Notes: generated by a model from the letters alone, not told the origin. A stretch of 33,134 nucleotides of DNA from Confluentibacter sediminis (GCF_003258355.1 NZ_QKPO01000028.1:1-33134); one strand, 5' to 3'; counted from the stretch's first letter, positions 16,365-24,738 are shown. Made by a program: numbers and translations.

Positions 16365-16388
16365 AAAAGCGACCCATGGGTCGCTTTT
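16365..16388. terminator. Bidirectional terminator between DUF2141 gene and dps
   Basis: A perfect 24-bp palindrome with arms AAAAGCGACCCA and TGGGTCGCTTTT, flanked by A-rich DNA on the left and T-rich on the right, in the 49-bp gap between convergent genes. It reads as a rho-independent terminator in both directions. Confidence 0.85.
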
Positions 16389-16408
16389 CTGCTATGAATA
16401 AACTCTAT

Positions 16409-16888
16409 TTATACGGTTTCATTTAACCAAGCTTTCATCATCCAAACCGTTTTTTCTTGTTCCGTTATAAAATCACTCATCATCGAATTCGTACCTTCAT
16501 CATGAGCCTCATCAGATTTATTTAAAATAGCACGTTCAATTTTTAATAATTCAGATAAGGAATCTATAATTAAAGTCACGGCTTTTTCATCTTGCGATAT
16601 ATTTTTTCCAACTGGTACTTTGGCATTTTCAATATAATCTTTAAAGGTGTGAAAAGGGGTCTCTCCTAGGGTTAAAATACGCTCTGCAATTAAATCTACC
16701 TTCATATTAGCATCGGTGTATAACTCTTCAAACTTAATATGCAGGTCAAAAAAACGCTTCCCTTTAATATTCCAATGAATACCTCTTAAATTTTGATAAT
16801 ATATTTGAAAATTTGCTAACAAATTATTTAAATCTTTTGCTAAATCTTTAGTTTTTAAGGTATCTAAACCTATGCTGTTTAGTGTCAT
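16409..16888 (-). CDS. dps: Dps ferritin-like DNA-protecting protein
   Basis: A 159-aa protein of the Dps family, which forms 12-subunit shells that oxidise and store iron with hydrogen peroxide and protect DNA. The intersubunit ferroxidase ligands are in place: His38 (GIHWN), His50 (FFDLH), Asp65 and Glu69 (KVDLIAER) have the spacing of the well-studied Listeria protein (H31, H43, D58, E62), with Glu54 at the place of its Asp47. Length is normal. Divergent from oxyR across 105 bp, which strongly suggests peroxide induction by OxyR. Confidence 0.95.
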   Translation of the reverse strand: MTLNSIGLDTLKTKDLAKDLNNLLANFQIYYQNLRGIHWNIKGKRFFDLHIKFEELYTDANMKVDLIAERILTLGETPFHTFKDYIENAKVPVGKNISQDEKAVTLIIDSLSELLKIERAILNKSDEAHDEGTNSMMSDFITEQEKTVWMMKAWLNETV

Positions 16889-16912
16889 AACTGTTTGTTT
16901 TTATTGTTATTA

Positions 16913-16920
16913 CAAATTTA
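16913..16920 (-). promoter_or_regulatory. Candidate -7 element of dps
   Basis: On the minus strand this reads TAAATTTG, an exact TAnnTTTG match, 24 bp upstream of the dps start. There is no TTG at the -33 distance, as often seen at activator-dependent promoters; the candidate OxyR site begins 21 bp further upstream. Confidence 0.5.
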
Positions 16921-16941
16921 ACTTATAATTATGGGTTATTA

Positions 16942-16977
16942 CTATAAATTTTATTGATAGTTTTTATATTTTTATAG
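16942..16977. promoter_or_regulatory. Candidate OxyR binding region
   Basis: CTAT (16942-16945) and ATAG (16957-16960) form an inverted pair 11 bp apart (T-N11-A type), and another ATAG is at 16974-16977. OxyR sites consist of spaced ATAG and CTAT elements; this is a partial match in the right place, between dps and oxyR. The spacing is not that of the classic four-element E. coli site, so this remains a candidate. Confidence 0.4.
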
Positions 16978-16993
16978 TCTAAATTGATACACG

Positions 16994-17935
16994 ATGACGA
17001 TTACACAATTATATTATGTTTTAGCAGTTGCAGAAAACCAAAACTTCACAAAAGCGGCTGAAAAGTGTTTTGTAACACAGCCCACTTTAAGTATGCAAAT
17101 TCAAAAATTGGAAGATGAATTAAATATTCAAATTTTTGATAGAAGCAAGAAACCTATTGAATTGACTGATGTTGGTAGAAAAATCGTGATTCAAGCAAAA
17201 AACATAGTCAACGAATCCTATAGAATACAGGATATTGTAGACCAGCAAAAAGGATTTATTGGTGGCGAATTCAAGCTGGGAATTATACCAACAGTGATGC
17301 CTACCCTACTTCCTATGTTTTTGAAATCCTTCATAAAAAAGTATCCAAAGATTAAATTAAAAATCGAGGAGCTAACTACCGAAGAAATAATAAATAGAAT
17401 AAAAGAAGGCCATTTAGATGCTGCCATTGCTGCCACGCCTTTAGAAACCGATTTTATTAAAGAACGCGTATTATACTACGAACCGTTTGTAGGTTATATT
17501 CCTGAAAACCACCGACTAAAAAGCAAACAAAAATTAGAAACATCCGATTTAGAAATTGACGACATGCTTTTGCTGGAAGATGGTCATTGCTTTAGAGATG
17601 GGGTTATCAATCTTTGTAAAGTGTTTAAAAGTCAAACAGACGAAGCATTTCAATTGGAAAGTGGCAGTATAGAAACCCTTATAAAGTTAGCCGATGAAGG
17701 TATGGGTATGACGCTTCTACCCTACTTACATACGTTGGATTTGAATGACAAAGCAAAAAAGAATTTACATTATTTTAATGAACCAACTCCGGCAAGGGAG
17801 GTGAGCATCATCTATCATAAAAGTGAATTGAAAATTCAAATTATTGAAGCTATGCAAACCGTTATATCTGGAATTATTAGAGGTGCTATAGCATTTCAAA
17901 ATGTCAAAATTATAAGTCCATTACCTTCAAAATAA
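16994..17935 (+). CDS. oxyR: OxyR, LysR-type peroxide sensor
   Basis: A 313-aa LysR-type regulator. The winged helix-turn-helix is at about residues 1-60 (TQPTLSMQIQKLEDEL is the recognition region). The effector domain covers about 90-300. It carries the redox pair Cys199 and Cys208 in EDGHCFRDGVINLC, the same numbers and spacing as in E. coli OxyR, in which peroxide forms a disulfide between them. This makes OxyR much more likely than another LysR protein. Divergent from dps, a classic target. Autoregulation from the shared intergenic site is likely. Confidence 0.95.
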   Translation: MTITQLYYVLAVAENQNFTKAAEKCFVTQPTLSMQIQKLEDELNIQIFDRSKKPIELTDVGRKIVIQAKNIVNESYRIQDIVDQQKGFIGGEFKLGIIPTVMPTLLPMFLKSFIKKYPKIKLKIEELTTEEIINRIKEGHLDAAIAATPLETDFIKERVLYYEPFVGYIPENHRLKSKQKLETSDLEIDDMLLLEDGHCFRDGVINLCKVFKSQTDEAFQLESGSIETLIKLADEGMGMTLLPYLHTLDLNDKAKKNLHYFNEPTPAREVSIIYHKSELKIQIIEAMQTVISGIIRGAIAFQNVKIISPLPSK

Positions 17936-17949
17936 ATAGCAGAATGCAT

Positions 17950-18043
17950 CGTCATTACGAACGCCGTGAAGTCATCTGTTCTTTGTTTGTTCTATTTAGA
18001 AACAAATATCATGAGATGGCTTCTTCCTAACTTCTCAATGACG
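17950..18043. repeat. REP-like extragenic palindromic element, copy 2
   Basis: An imperfect inverted repeat of 94 bp. The left arm starts with CGTCATTACGAACGCC and continues to GAAGTCATCT at 17977; the right arm starts with AGATGGCTTCTTCC at 18014 and ends with CTCAATGACG at 18043. The arms share CGTCATT/AATGACG at the tips and TCATCT/AGATGG at the base. It resembles the copy at 1031-1118 (GAAGYCATCT paired with AGATGGCTTCT), so both probably come from one dispersed family. No transposase is nearby. Confidence 0.65.
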
Positions 18044-18202
18044 ATTATTTTATTTTATAAAACATAATTTAACGTGAATAATGGATAAGTATCTTGATGA
18101 AAAAAATAAAAGAAATACTATGTCAATAAACTTTTTTAGCTGATTTTTCTTTTCAAATATATAATTCAACCAAAAATAACCATTGTTAAATATTAAGAAA
18201 AT

Positions 18203-18232
18203 AAAAAAGGCGACCAAATGGTCGCCTTTTTT
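18203..18232. terminator. Terminator of the 65-aa gene, possibly bidirectional
   Basis: A 14-bp perfect stem (AAAAAAGGCGACCA with TGGTCGCCTTTTTT) and a 2-nt loop. Its right edge overlaps the stop codon of the minus-strand 65-aa gene. On the minus strand the hairpin is followed by a T-run, and it has the same form on the plus strand, where it could stop read-through from oxyR. Confidence 0.85.
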
Positions 18233-18428
18233 ATGCCTTTAAATAAATTAAACATTTATCTAATTCTGGATTTTGTCTTATCAAGGTTAGAACAAATTCC
18301 TTAAGTTCCTCAATCTCATAAGGTAATAATCGTTGTACTGCTTTTTGAACTTCTTTACAGAACAGTGTCGCATCAAAACTAACTTTGTTAAGCACCGTTT
18401 TGGTGTACTCAAGCATTGCTCTTGCCAT
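18231..18428 (-). CDS. Conserved small protein of unknown function (65 aa)
   Basis: A 65-aa, all-helical soluble protein with two cysteines (FCKEVQKAV and ELDKCLIYL) and a dense pattern of charged and leucine residues (LLPYEIEELKEFVLTLI). I believe similar small proteins occur in other Flavobacteriaceae, but I cannot name a domain. The case for a real gene is good: codon use like its neighbours, a strong terminator at its stop codon, and its own AT-rich upstream region. Function unknown. Confidence 0.7.
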   Translation of the reverse strand: MARAMLEYTKTVLNKVSFDATLFCKEVQKAVQRLLPYEIEELKEFVLTLIRQNPELDKCLIYLKA

Positions 18429-18581
18429 GGTTATTCGTTGGTTTTAGGTTTACAATAAAAAGTAGATTTGTTTTATATGCTGTAAATTTAAAATTCCGTC
18501 CCTAAATTTACTAAAAATTTGAATACATTTTTTGATTTAACTTAAAATTAATAGTTAAAATTGGAAAGTATTCATTCATAT

Positions 18582-19382
18582 TTAAAAACGGTTATCACCA
18601 TCTAGCATATTACCTAAACCACCAAGAATACTGCCTTCTCCTTTTTGTTTACCACCACCTTGGGGTGCAGATGCCAAGACTCTTCCTGCTAATCTACTAA
18701 ATGGCAATGATTGAATATACACCGTACCTGGGCCCTGAAGTTTGGCAAAAAACAAGCCTTCTCCTCCAAAAATGGTGTTTTTAATCCCTCCAATAAACTC
18801 AATATCATAATCTATATCTTGAGTAAACCCTACAATACACCCCGTATCGACGCGTAACGTTTCACCTCGCTGTAATACTTTTTTAGCCATAGTCCCACCC
18901 GCATGAACAAATGCCTTACCATCACCTTCCAGTTTTTGCATGATAAAACCTTCACCACCAAACAAGCCTCTACCTAAGCGTTTTGAAAACTCAATACCGA
19001 CACTGACTCCTTTGGCCGCACATAAAAAGGCATCTTTCTGACAAATAAATTTACCTCTAAATTCGGCTAAATCAATGGGAATAATTTTTCCAGGATAAGG
19101 CGATGCAAATGACACTTTTCTTTTGCCAACTAAGTCATTGTAAAAAGCCGTCATAAACAAACTTTCACCTGTAAGGATACGCTTTCCCGCTCCTAAAATA
19201 GAACCTAAAAACCCTTTATTGTTTTCAGATCCATCACCAAAAATGGTTTCCATTTTAATACCATCGTCCATCATCATAAAACTGCCCGCTTCGGCTATAA
19301 CACCTTCTTGAGGATCGAGTTCTATTTCTACATATTGCATTTCTTCACCGTAGATTACATAGTCAATTTCGTGTGCTGTCAT
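18582..19382 (-). CDS. TIGR00266 / AIM24 family protein
   Basis: A 266-aa protein without signal peptide. It starts with [32 protein letters not shown]-like sequence (residues 4-35), the standard opening of TIGR00266 proteins, continues with glycine-rich strands such as [20 protein letters not shown] and [20 protein letters not shown], and ends in SRLAGRVL and a flexible glycine-rich tail. The fold is a beta-helix or tubby-like trimer. AIM24 relatives in mitochondria affect inner-membrane organisation; bacterial roles are unknown. No obvious partner: the DUF4442 gene upstream is 144 bp away on the same strand. Confidence 0.88.
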   Translation of the reverse strand: MTAHEIDYVIYGEEMQYVEIELDPQEGVIAEAGSFMMMDDGIKMETIFGDGSENNKGFLGSILGAGKRILTGESLFMTAFYNDLVGKRKVSFASPYPGKIIPIDLAEFRGKFICQKDAFLCAAKGVSVGIEFSKRLGRGLFGGEGFIMQKLEGDGKAFVHAGGTMAKKVLQRGETLRVDTGCIVGFTQDIDYDIEFIGGIKNTIFGGEGLFFAKLQGPGTVYIQSLPFSRLAGRVLASAPQGGGKQKGEGSILGGLGNMLDGDNRF

Positions 19383-19526
19383 TTTTCAAGGATTTATTGT
19401 TTATTTATATTTGTATGCTGATTTAAATATTTGTTACAGTTTTTTATTAGTGGTTGATGGTTGATGAAAAAATAGAAAAATCATTCAAGAACAATAGACT
19501 GACTAAAAACCCAATATTCTAATGGT

Positions 19527-19982
19527 CTAACGTTTCACTTTGATGCTCCATTCAAAAACAAAATTAGACACTTCAATACCTTCTTCATTGGTTCCAATTG
19601 ATTTTAAACTGATAAGTTGCCCATCGCCTGTCTCAATGGCTTTTTTAATAGCATCATCAATTTTGTAACCATCTTTGCAAACAAATCGGATTAATCCCGT
19701 TGCTTTTTTAGTAAAACTAGCTTCATTTTTAACAACCAGCATAGATATGGATGTCCCTGATTCTTTAATTTTTGTCATCATTAAAGCACCTGTCGAAAAT
19801 TCTGCCGCCATACCTTGTACAGCCCAAAACATAGATTTAAACGGGTTTTGATTAATCCATCGATGCTTAACAGTGACCACACATGTTTCACTATCTATGT
19901 ATTTAGTCCGAACACCACACAAATATGCCGACGGCAGTTTGAACATGGTAAAAGTATTTAGCTTACTTGCTGTGATTTTCAT
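19527..19982 (-). CDS. DUF4442 hotdog-fold protein
   Basis: A 151-aa protein without signal peptide. It fits DUF4442, a hotdog-fold family related to acyl-CoA thioesterases: LPSAYLCGVRTKYIDSETC (about 17-35) is the first strand region, RWINQNPFKSMFWAVQGMAAEFSTG (about 41-65) contains the central hotdog helix with the N.....F.....MAAE pattern. Hydrolysis of acyl-CoA is possible but unproven for the family. It stands alone, with a 238-bp gap to the divergent lipoprotein gene. Confidence 0.85.
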   Translation of the reverse strand: MKITASKLNTFTMFKLPSAYLCGVRTKYIDSETCVVTVKHRWINQNPFKSMFWAVQGMAAEFSTGALMMTKIKESGTSISMLVVKNEASFTKKATGLIRFVCKDGYKIDDAIKKAIETGDGQLISLKSIGTNEEGIEVSNFVFEWSIKVKR

Positions 19983-20181
19983 CTTGAATCATTAAATTTT
20001 TACTAAGTTATGAAATCGCCTGCAAAACCAAGTTTTTTTTCAAAAAACCCCAATAAAATGAGGTAACAACATATTATCCTTGAAACTCAAAAAAGTCCCT
20101 ATGAAAATATAACGCATTAACAAATGTTAATATTATGTTAAATAAAACTACTATGCGTAACATAATACCTTCTTTAAGACA

Positions 20182-20189
20182 TATATTTG
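20182..20189 (+). promoter_or_regulatory. Candidate -7 element of the lipoprotein-PspC gene group
   Basis: TATATTTG, an exact TAnnTTTG match, ends 31 bp before the ATG at 20221. No TTG is seen at the -33 distance. Confidence 0.45.
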
Positions 20190-20220
20190 CATAAGAAACT
20201 ATTATATACTTTTTAAACTT

Positions 20221-20586
20221 ATGAAAAAATACCGTCTTGCTTTTATAATACTAATGATGATTTCTCTATCAAACTGCTCTAAAGTCCAAGATGAAATCAT
20301 CTATATGAATAAACTATCAAATGAAATTAAAGAAACCTATAACATTAAAAGTATAGACATAAAAATGTTAAGAAAAGACGACATAATCATATCATTAACA
20401 GATTCTCGATTCCATAATTTCAGTTCAGAAAAAAAACAAGCATTAGCTAATCAAATTGGAGAACTTGTTTCTAAACTTAGAGGTGACATGACAAAAATAA
20501 ATACAGGAGAGTTATTATTTATTAACGAAACGAATTTTATTGTTGGAAAAACCACCGAATCGGAATCCTTTAAAATGTTTGAATAA
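20221..20586 (+). CDS. Hypothetical lipoprotein (121 aa)
   Basis: A 121-aa protein with a lipoprotein signal ending in LSNC (Cys20). The mature part has a mix of charged helices and short strands: YNIKSIDIKMLRKDDIIISL, then a helix with KKQALANQIGELVSKL. I do not recognise a family. It is the first gene of a plus-strand series with 21 bp to the DUF4870 gene, so it is likely read with the PadR/PspC genes and may belong to the same envelope response. Confidence 0.75.
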   Translation: MKKYRLAFIILMMISLSNCSKVQDEIIYMNKLSNEIKETYNIKSIDIKMLRKDDIIISLTDSRFHNFSSEKKQALANQIGELVSKLRGDMTKINTGELLFINETNFIVGKTTESESFKMFE

Positions 20587-20607
20587 ATCACATCAATCAA
20601 AAAAATC

Positions 20608-21054
20608 ATGCTAGATACCCATCAAAAAAACATCGCTACTTTCATTCACTTATCTACATTTAGTAGGTTTATTTTTCCATTAGGTAATTTTATAGCACCT
20701 ATAATTCTTTGGATAGCAAACAAAGAAAAATCTGAGTTTGTAGATGCCCATGGAAAGCAAGCTATTAATTTCCAATTAAGTGTTTTACTTTATACTATTA
20801 TTTTAGGAACTATATCCGTTCCCTTTTTTATTTTCAAAATATTCCATGGGTTGGATTTTATAGATTTTAATGGTTTCAATAATTTTCATATTAGTATAGA
20901 TAGACCTTCTCCCCTTTTATACATAGGTGGTGGCTTAGGGGTTATAGCTGTAGTCGGTTTTATCATAGAACTTGTATTAATAGTCAGGGCTAGTTTAAAA
21001 GCAAGAGATGGCGAATATTTTCAATATCCTTTAACAATAAATTTCATCAAATAA
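20608..21054 (+). CDS. DUF4870 membrane protein
   Basis: A 148-aa protein with about four hydrophobic segments: FIFPLGNFIAPIILWI (about 21-36), LSVLLYTIILGTISVPFFIF (about 55-74), and PLLYIGGGLGVIAVVGFIIELVLIV (about 107-131). The loop EFVDAHGKQAINFQLSVLLY contains the conserved HGKQAINFQ motif of DUF4870. Members are found near PspC and DUF2807 genes in Bacteroidota; function unknown. Gaps of 21 bp upstream and 53 bp downstream suggest one transcript with the lipoprotein and padR genes. Confidence 0.88.
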   Translation: MLDTHQKNIATFIHLSTFSRFIFPLGNFIAPIILWIANKEKSEFVDAHGKQAINFQLSVLLYTIILGTISVPFFIFKIFHGLDFIDFNGFNNFHISIDRPSPLLYIGGGLGVIAVVGFIIELVLIVRASLKARDGEYFQYPLTINFIK

Positions 21055-21107
21055 TCAATCATCAATCAAAAAACGAACAGTTTCACCACATTAAAAAGCT
21101 TTAGAAC

Positions 21108-21449
21108 ATGAAGATAGAAAACACAAAAGCACAAATGCGTAAAGGTGTTTTAGAATACTGCATACTTTCGGTCTTAAAAGATGAAGACGCGTATGTAGCA
21201 GAAATACTTGACACCCTTAAAGACGCTAAACTGCTTGTTGTAGAAGGCACGATTTACCCACTACTAACAAGACTTAAAAATGCTGGACTTTTGAATTACA
21301 GATGGGAAGAATCCTTATCGGGTCCTCCAAGAAAATATTACGGTTTAACTGAAACCGGCAAATTATTTTTAAACGAATTAAACACAACCTGGAGTGAACT
21401 GCAAAATGCGGTAAATTTAGTAACAAGCCAAAAAACAACAAAAAAATGA
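21108..21449 (+). CDS. PadR family transcriptional regulator
   Basis: A 113-aa winged-helix protein of PadR subfamily 1: MRKGVLEYCILSVLKDEDAYVAEI is helix 1 and 2, VEGTIYPLLTRLKNAGLL the recognition helix, and SGPPRKYYGLTETGKLFL the wing. Short PadR proteins lack the long C-terminal dimerisation helix, as here. Most repress a neighbouring gene and respond to small molecules or membrane stress. Its TGA overlaps the ATG of the PspC gene (ATGA), so regulator and membrane protein are translationally coupled. Control of its own operon is the simplest assumption. Confidence 0.93.
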   Translation: MKIENTKAQMRKGVLEYCILSVLKDEDAYVAEILDTLKDAKLLVVEGTIYPLLTRLKNAGLLNYRWEESLSGPPRKYYGLTETGKLFLNELNTTWSELQNAVNLVTSQKTTKK

Positions 21450-23212
21450 ATAAAACTGTCAACATAAATTTAGCTGGTATATTCTTCCACATTGATGAAG
21501 ATGCTTACCTAAAATTACAACGCTATCTTGAGGCTATAAAACGTTCATTTACAGATTCTCAAGGGCGTTCTGAAATTATTTCAGATATAGAAGCTCGTAT
21601 TGCTGAACTATTTACAGAACGTGTGAAACACGATAAACAAGTTATAGGCAATAAAGAAGTTGACGAGGTTATTGCCATTATGGGACAACCAGAAGATTAT
21701 CTTGTTGATGACGAAATTTTTGAAGACGAACCTAAATCAACTTCACATAAAAAAGCAACTACAAGCAAAAAATTATTTAGAGATACTGATAACTCTTACA
21801 TAAGTGGTGTTTCCTCTGGATTGGCACACTATTTAGGTATTGACGCAATTTGGATGCGATTACTATGGATTATTCTAACCATTGCTTCTGGTGGTACTTT
21901 TATTTTTATATATGTATTATTTTGGATTCTTGTTCCTGCTGCAACCACAACTGCCGAAAAAATAATGATGACGGGAGAACCTGTTAACATTAGCAACATT
22001 GAAAAAAAAATAAAAGACGGTTTTGAAAATGTGTCCCATACGGTTTCAGATGTTGCTAAAAACGTTTCAGACTCGGTTTCTGGTGCAGCCAAAAAAGGAA
22101 GTAGTTCTATTAAATCTAGCTCTAAAGATTTCTTTGATACCATTGCAGACATTATTATGTTCTTCTTTAAAGTGATAGCCAAATTTATTGGCATCATGTT
22201 AATGGTTGTTGGAGCCGCTGTTTTAATTGCACTTATTATTAGTTTATTTTCTATAGGTGTTATAGACATCATTCATATTCCCGGAATGGACTTTGTTGAG
22301 ATTGCTAATTCTGGAAACACCCCTTTATGGTTGGTATCCATATTTGTTTTATTTGGAGTTGGCATACCATTCTTTTTCCTATTCTATCTTGGTTTAAAAA
22401 TTCTTATTAATAATCTTAAATCCATTGGAAACATTGCAAAGTTTACTTTGTTAGGTTTATGGTTATTCTCTGTTATTGCTTTAATTGTTATTGGAATTAG
22501 AGAAGCTAGTGAACATACTTTTAATGAACACACCATACAAAAAAGCACACTTCAAATTAAAACCAATGATACCTTAAAAATCAAAATGGCAGATAATGAT
22601 TTGTTTTCAAATAATAGATATAGGTCCAATGGATTTAAAATGGCTAATAATGAAAATGGTCAAAAAACCATATACAGGTCTGATATAAGCATTTTAATCA
22701 AATCAACTACAGATTCTATGGCCTCTATAAGTATTGAAAAAAGTGCCGATGGCAGAAATTATGAAAAAGCCATAACTCGTGCTAAAAACATCCATTATAA
22801 TTATACTTTCAATAATAATGAATTAATATTGGATTCCTATTTATCGACTGCCACAGAAAATAAAATTAGTGACCAAGAAGTCGTGGTGACGCTTTATTTA
22901 CCAATAGGCTCTGTAATCAAGTTAAATGAAAACACCTCATCTTTCTTAAATTATTATCATTCAAATATTTCCTCTGAAAAACATGTTAATCATTACTTAA
23001 ACATTCTGGATGAGGGTATTGAGTGTGATGATTGTATCGGGGAAGAATTCGAAGTACATATTGAATCTCCCAACATAAAAATTGATGAAAATGGTGTTGA
23101 AATAAACAATGATGAAAACACCATTAAGATTGATAAAAATGGCGTTAAAGCAGAATCAGAAAGCGTTAAGGTAGATATAAACTCAAATGGTGTGAATATT
23201 ACATCTGAATAA
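21446..23212 (+). CDS. PspC domain membrane protein
   Basis: A 588-aa protein. The first 95 residues form a soluble, helical N-terminal region with the regular pattern of HAAS-like domains (IISDIEARIAELFTERV, DEVIAIMGQPEDYL). The PspC domain is at about 110-170 (SGVSSGLAHYLGIDAIWMRL, then a helix with FWILVPAA). Three or four more helices lie between about 235 and 355. The remaining 230 residues are outside the membrane and end in acidic repeats (IKIDENGVEIN, IKIDKNGVKAE, VKVDINSNGVN). PspC proteins sense envelope or phage-shock stress. Coupled to padR by overlapping codons and followed 111 bp on by the DUF2807 lipoprotein. Confidence 0.9.
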   Translation: MNKTVNINLAGIFFHIDEDAYLKLQRYLEAIKRSFTDSQGRSEIISDIEARIAELFTERVKHDKQVIGNKEVDEVIAIMGQPEDYLVDDEIFEDEPKSTSHKKATTSKKLFRDTDNSYISGVSSGLAHYLGIDAIWMRLLWIILTIASGGTFIFIYVLFWILVPAATTTAEKIMMTGEPVNISNIEKKIKDGFENVSHTVSDVAKNVSDSVSGAAKKGSSSIKSSSKDFFDTIADIIMFFFKVIAKFIGIMLMVVGAAVLIALIISLFSIGVIDIIHIPGMDFVEIANSGNTPLWLVSIFVLFGVGIPFFFLFYLGLKILINNLKSIGNIAKFTLLGLWLFSVIALIVIGIREASEHTFNEHTIQKSTLQIKTNDTLKIKMADNDLFSNNRYRSNGFKMANNENGQKTIYRSDISILIKSTTDSMASISIEKSADGRNYEKAITRAKNIHYNYTFNNNELILDSYLSTATENKISDQEVVVTLYLPIGSVIKLNENTSSFLNYYHSNISSEKHVNHYLNILDEGIECDDCIGEEFEVHIESPNIKIDENGVEINNDENTIKIDKNGVKAESESVKVDINSNGVNITSE

Positions 23213-23323
23213 TAACTACAACTCATCATCAAAAAACAACAAATCAAATACTTAATTTATAAATCAATAACTAGTTAATAGATATTTGAATTATAAATTA
23301 AAATCAAACAAAAACCAATAGTC

Positions 23324-24052
23324 ATGACAACACTAACCAAAATTATTGTAACAACCCTTTTAAGTTTATTGTTTTTCTCTTGCAATTTTGATATCAATCT
23401 AAATACTGGAGTTAAAGGAAATGGACTTGTGGTAGAACAGACTCGATCCATTAACGACACATTCCATAGTATTGAAGCTAGTGAAGGTCTAGACGTTTAT
23501 TTAACACAAAGTGATTCAGAATCTATTATGGTTGAAGCAGATGAAAACTTACAAGATATCATTATTACCGAAGTAGACCATCATGTTTTAAAAATCCACA
23601 CAAAACAAAATATAGGAAAATCGACATCAAAAAAAGTCATGGTAAGTTTTAAAAACATATCAAAAATAACCTCAACCAGTGGCAGTAATGTATACTCCAG
23701 AAATACTATTATTACCGAAAACTTGGAACTTAACAGTAATAGTGGTAGCGACATGACTCTAGACCTAGACACTAATAACTTAGTATGTAAATCTTCTAGT
23801 GGAAGCGATATGAAATTAACAGGAAAAACGCTGAAACTTATAGCAGAAGCTACTAGTGGAAGTGATATTAAAGCTAGTGAACTTTTTACCGAATTTAGCC
23901 AAGTAAATGCTTATTCAGGATCGGATATTACAGTAAACACGTCCAAACAACTTATTGCCAAAGCCAGTAGCGGCGGTGATATTAATTATTACGGAAACCC
24001 AGAAAAAGTAGAAAAAAACAATAGTGTTTCTGGCAGTGTCGAAAAGAAATAA
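23324..24052 (+). CDS. Head-GIN domain (DUF2807) lipoprotein
   Basis: A 242-aa lipoprotein: the signal ends in LLFFSC (Cys20). The mature protein is a DUF2807 head-GIN domain, a right-handed beta-solenoid. Six copies of the turn motif SGSD or close variants (SGSN, SGSD four times, SGGD) recur at about 20-residue intervals between residues 124 and 222. The family is linked to PspC and PadR genes in Bacteroidota and is thought to act on the envelope; the activity is not known. Likely part of the same response as the PspC gene, 111 bp upstream. GATATTTG at 23281-23288 is a near match to the -7 consensus and could give it its own promoter. Confidence 0.88.
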   Translation: MTTLTKIIVTTLLSLLFFSCNFDINLNTGVKGNGLVVEQTRSINDTFHSIEASEGLDVYLTQSDSESIMVEADENLQDIIITEVDHHVLKIHTKQNIGKSTSKKVMVSFKNISKITSTSGSNVYSRNTIITENLELNSNSGSDMTLDLDTNNLVCKSSSGSDMKLTGKTLKLIAEATSGSDIKASELFTEFSQVNAYSGSDITVNTSKQLIAKASSGGDINYYGNPEKVEKNNSVSGSVEKK

Positions 24053-24072
24053 CTTCTAAAAATTATATCAAA

Positions 24073-24104
24073 AAAAGCCTGAACGATTGATCGTTCAGGC
24101 TTTT
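24073..24104. terminator. Terminator after the DUF2807 gene
   Basis: A 15-bp stem (AAAAGCCTGAACGAT with ATCGTTCAGGCTTTT) with a very short TG centre, followed by TTTTCTTTT-like sequence, 20 bp after the DUF2807 stop. A strong rho-independent terminator ending the PadR/PspC group. Confidence 0.9.
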
Positions 24105-24205
24105 CTTTTAAATCCACATAAAAATCCTATAACACAAATTAAAAATTGTATAACATAAACCCTGTGAATTGTTGGAAATTTATAAAAATTTAAAATTTAA
24201 TAATA

Positions 24206-24676
24206 ATGGGAATATTAGCAATAGATGACAAGGAATTAATATACATATATTCAGACCAATCTGATCTTGGAAAAAAAGTTTTAGCTTACGCTCAAAGTAG
24301 TGATAAAGCTTTACGAGTAATTAATATTGAAAAAGAAAGCATATCGGATAGTATTTGGTTAGAAATTGCAGAAATGGTCGATAAACCTTTGTCGGAATTA
24401 TTTTCTCTAGAACTTTTAGATGATGATAAAAAAGATAATATACCTAATTATGATACAGATGATTTACTTAAAATATTTAAAAAGAATCCTTCCTTATTGC
24501 AACATCCAATTGCTATAAATGGCAAAAAGGCCATATCCATAAACGATCGATTCGACTTTTTTACATTTTACAAAAAAGACGGCAGTAATTTTGATAAATC
24601 TACTGAAGCCATTAAAAACGGAGAACATCTAGACACCACGGGAGAGAAAAGTATGGATAACAAAATTAATTCTTAA
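24206..24676 (+). CDS. Cysteine-free ArsC/Spx-like protein
   Basis: A 156-aa protein with the outline of the ArsC/Spx thioredoxin-like fold: a first strand ELIYIYSDQSDLGKKVLAYAQ where ArsC has its catalytic cysteine, the middle element EMVDKPLSELF, and the late motif LKIFKKNPSLLQHPIAINGKKAI, which parallels NP.LI.RPIV of ArsC. No cysteine is present anywhere in the protein, and the usual RPI is HPI, so arsenate reduction by the known mechanism is excluded. A binding or regulatory role is more likely. The C-terminal 30 residues are polar and probably disordered. A 62-bp gap separates it from the 57-aa gene. The family call is by pattern only. Confidence 0.65.
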   Translation: MGILAIDDKELIYIYSDQSDLGKKVLAYAQSSDKALRVINIEKESISDSIWLEIAEMVDKPLSELFSLELLDDDKKDNIPNYDTDDLLKIFKKNPSLLQHPIAINGKKAISINDRFDFFTFYKKDGSNFDKSTEAIKNGEHLDTTGEKSMDNKINS

Positions 24677-24738
24677 ATATGAATTATTAATAACCAAATC
24701 ATTATCATTAAACTAACTAAATATTAAAAGAAAAAATT

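Noticed and set aside
18081-18143. Possible 20-aa open frame after the second REP-like element
   Set aside because: Very short, no homology pattern recognised, no promoter or terminator specific to it.
24206-24676. Arsenic resistance gene
   Set aside because: No cysteine in the protein, and no arsR, arsB or acr3 nearby.
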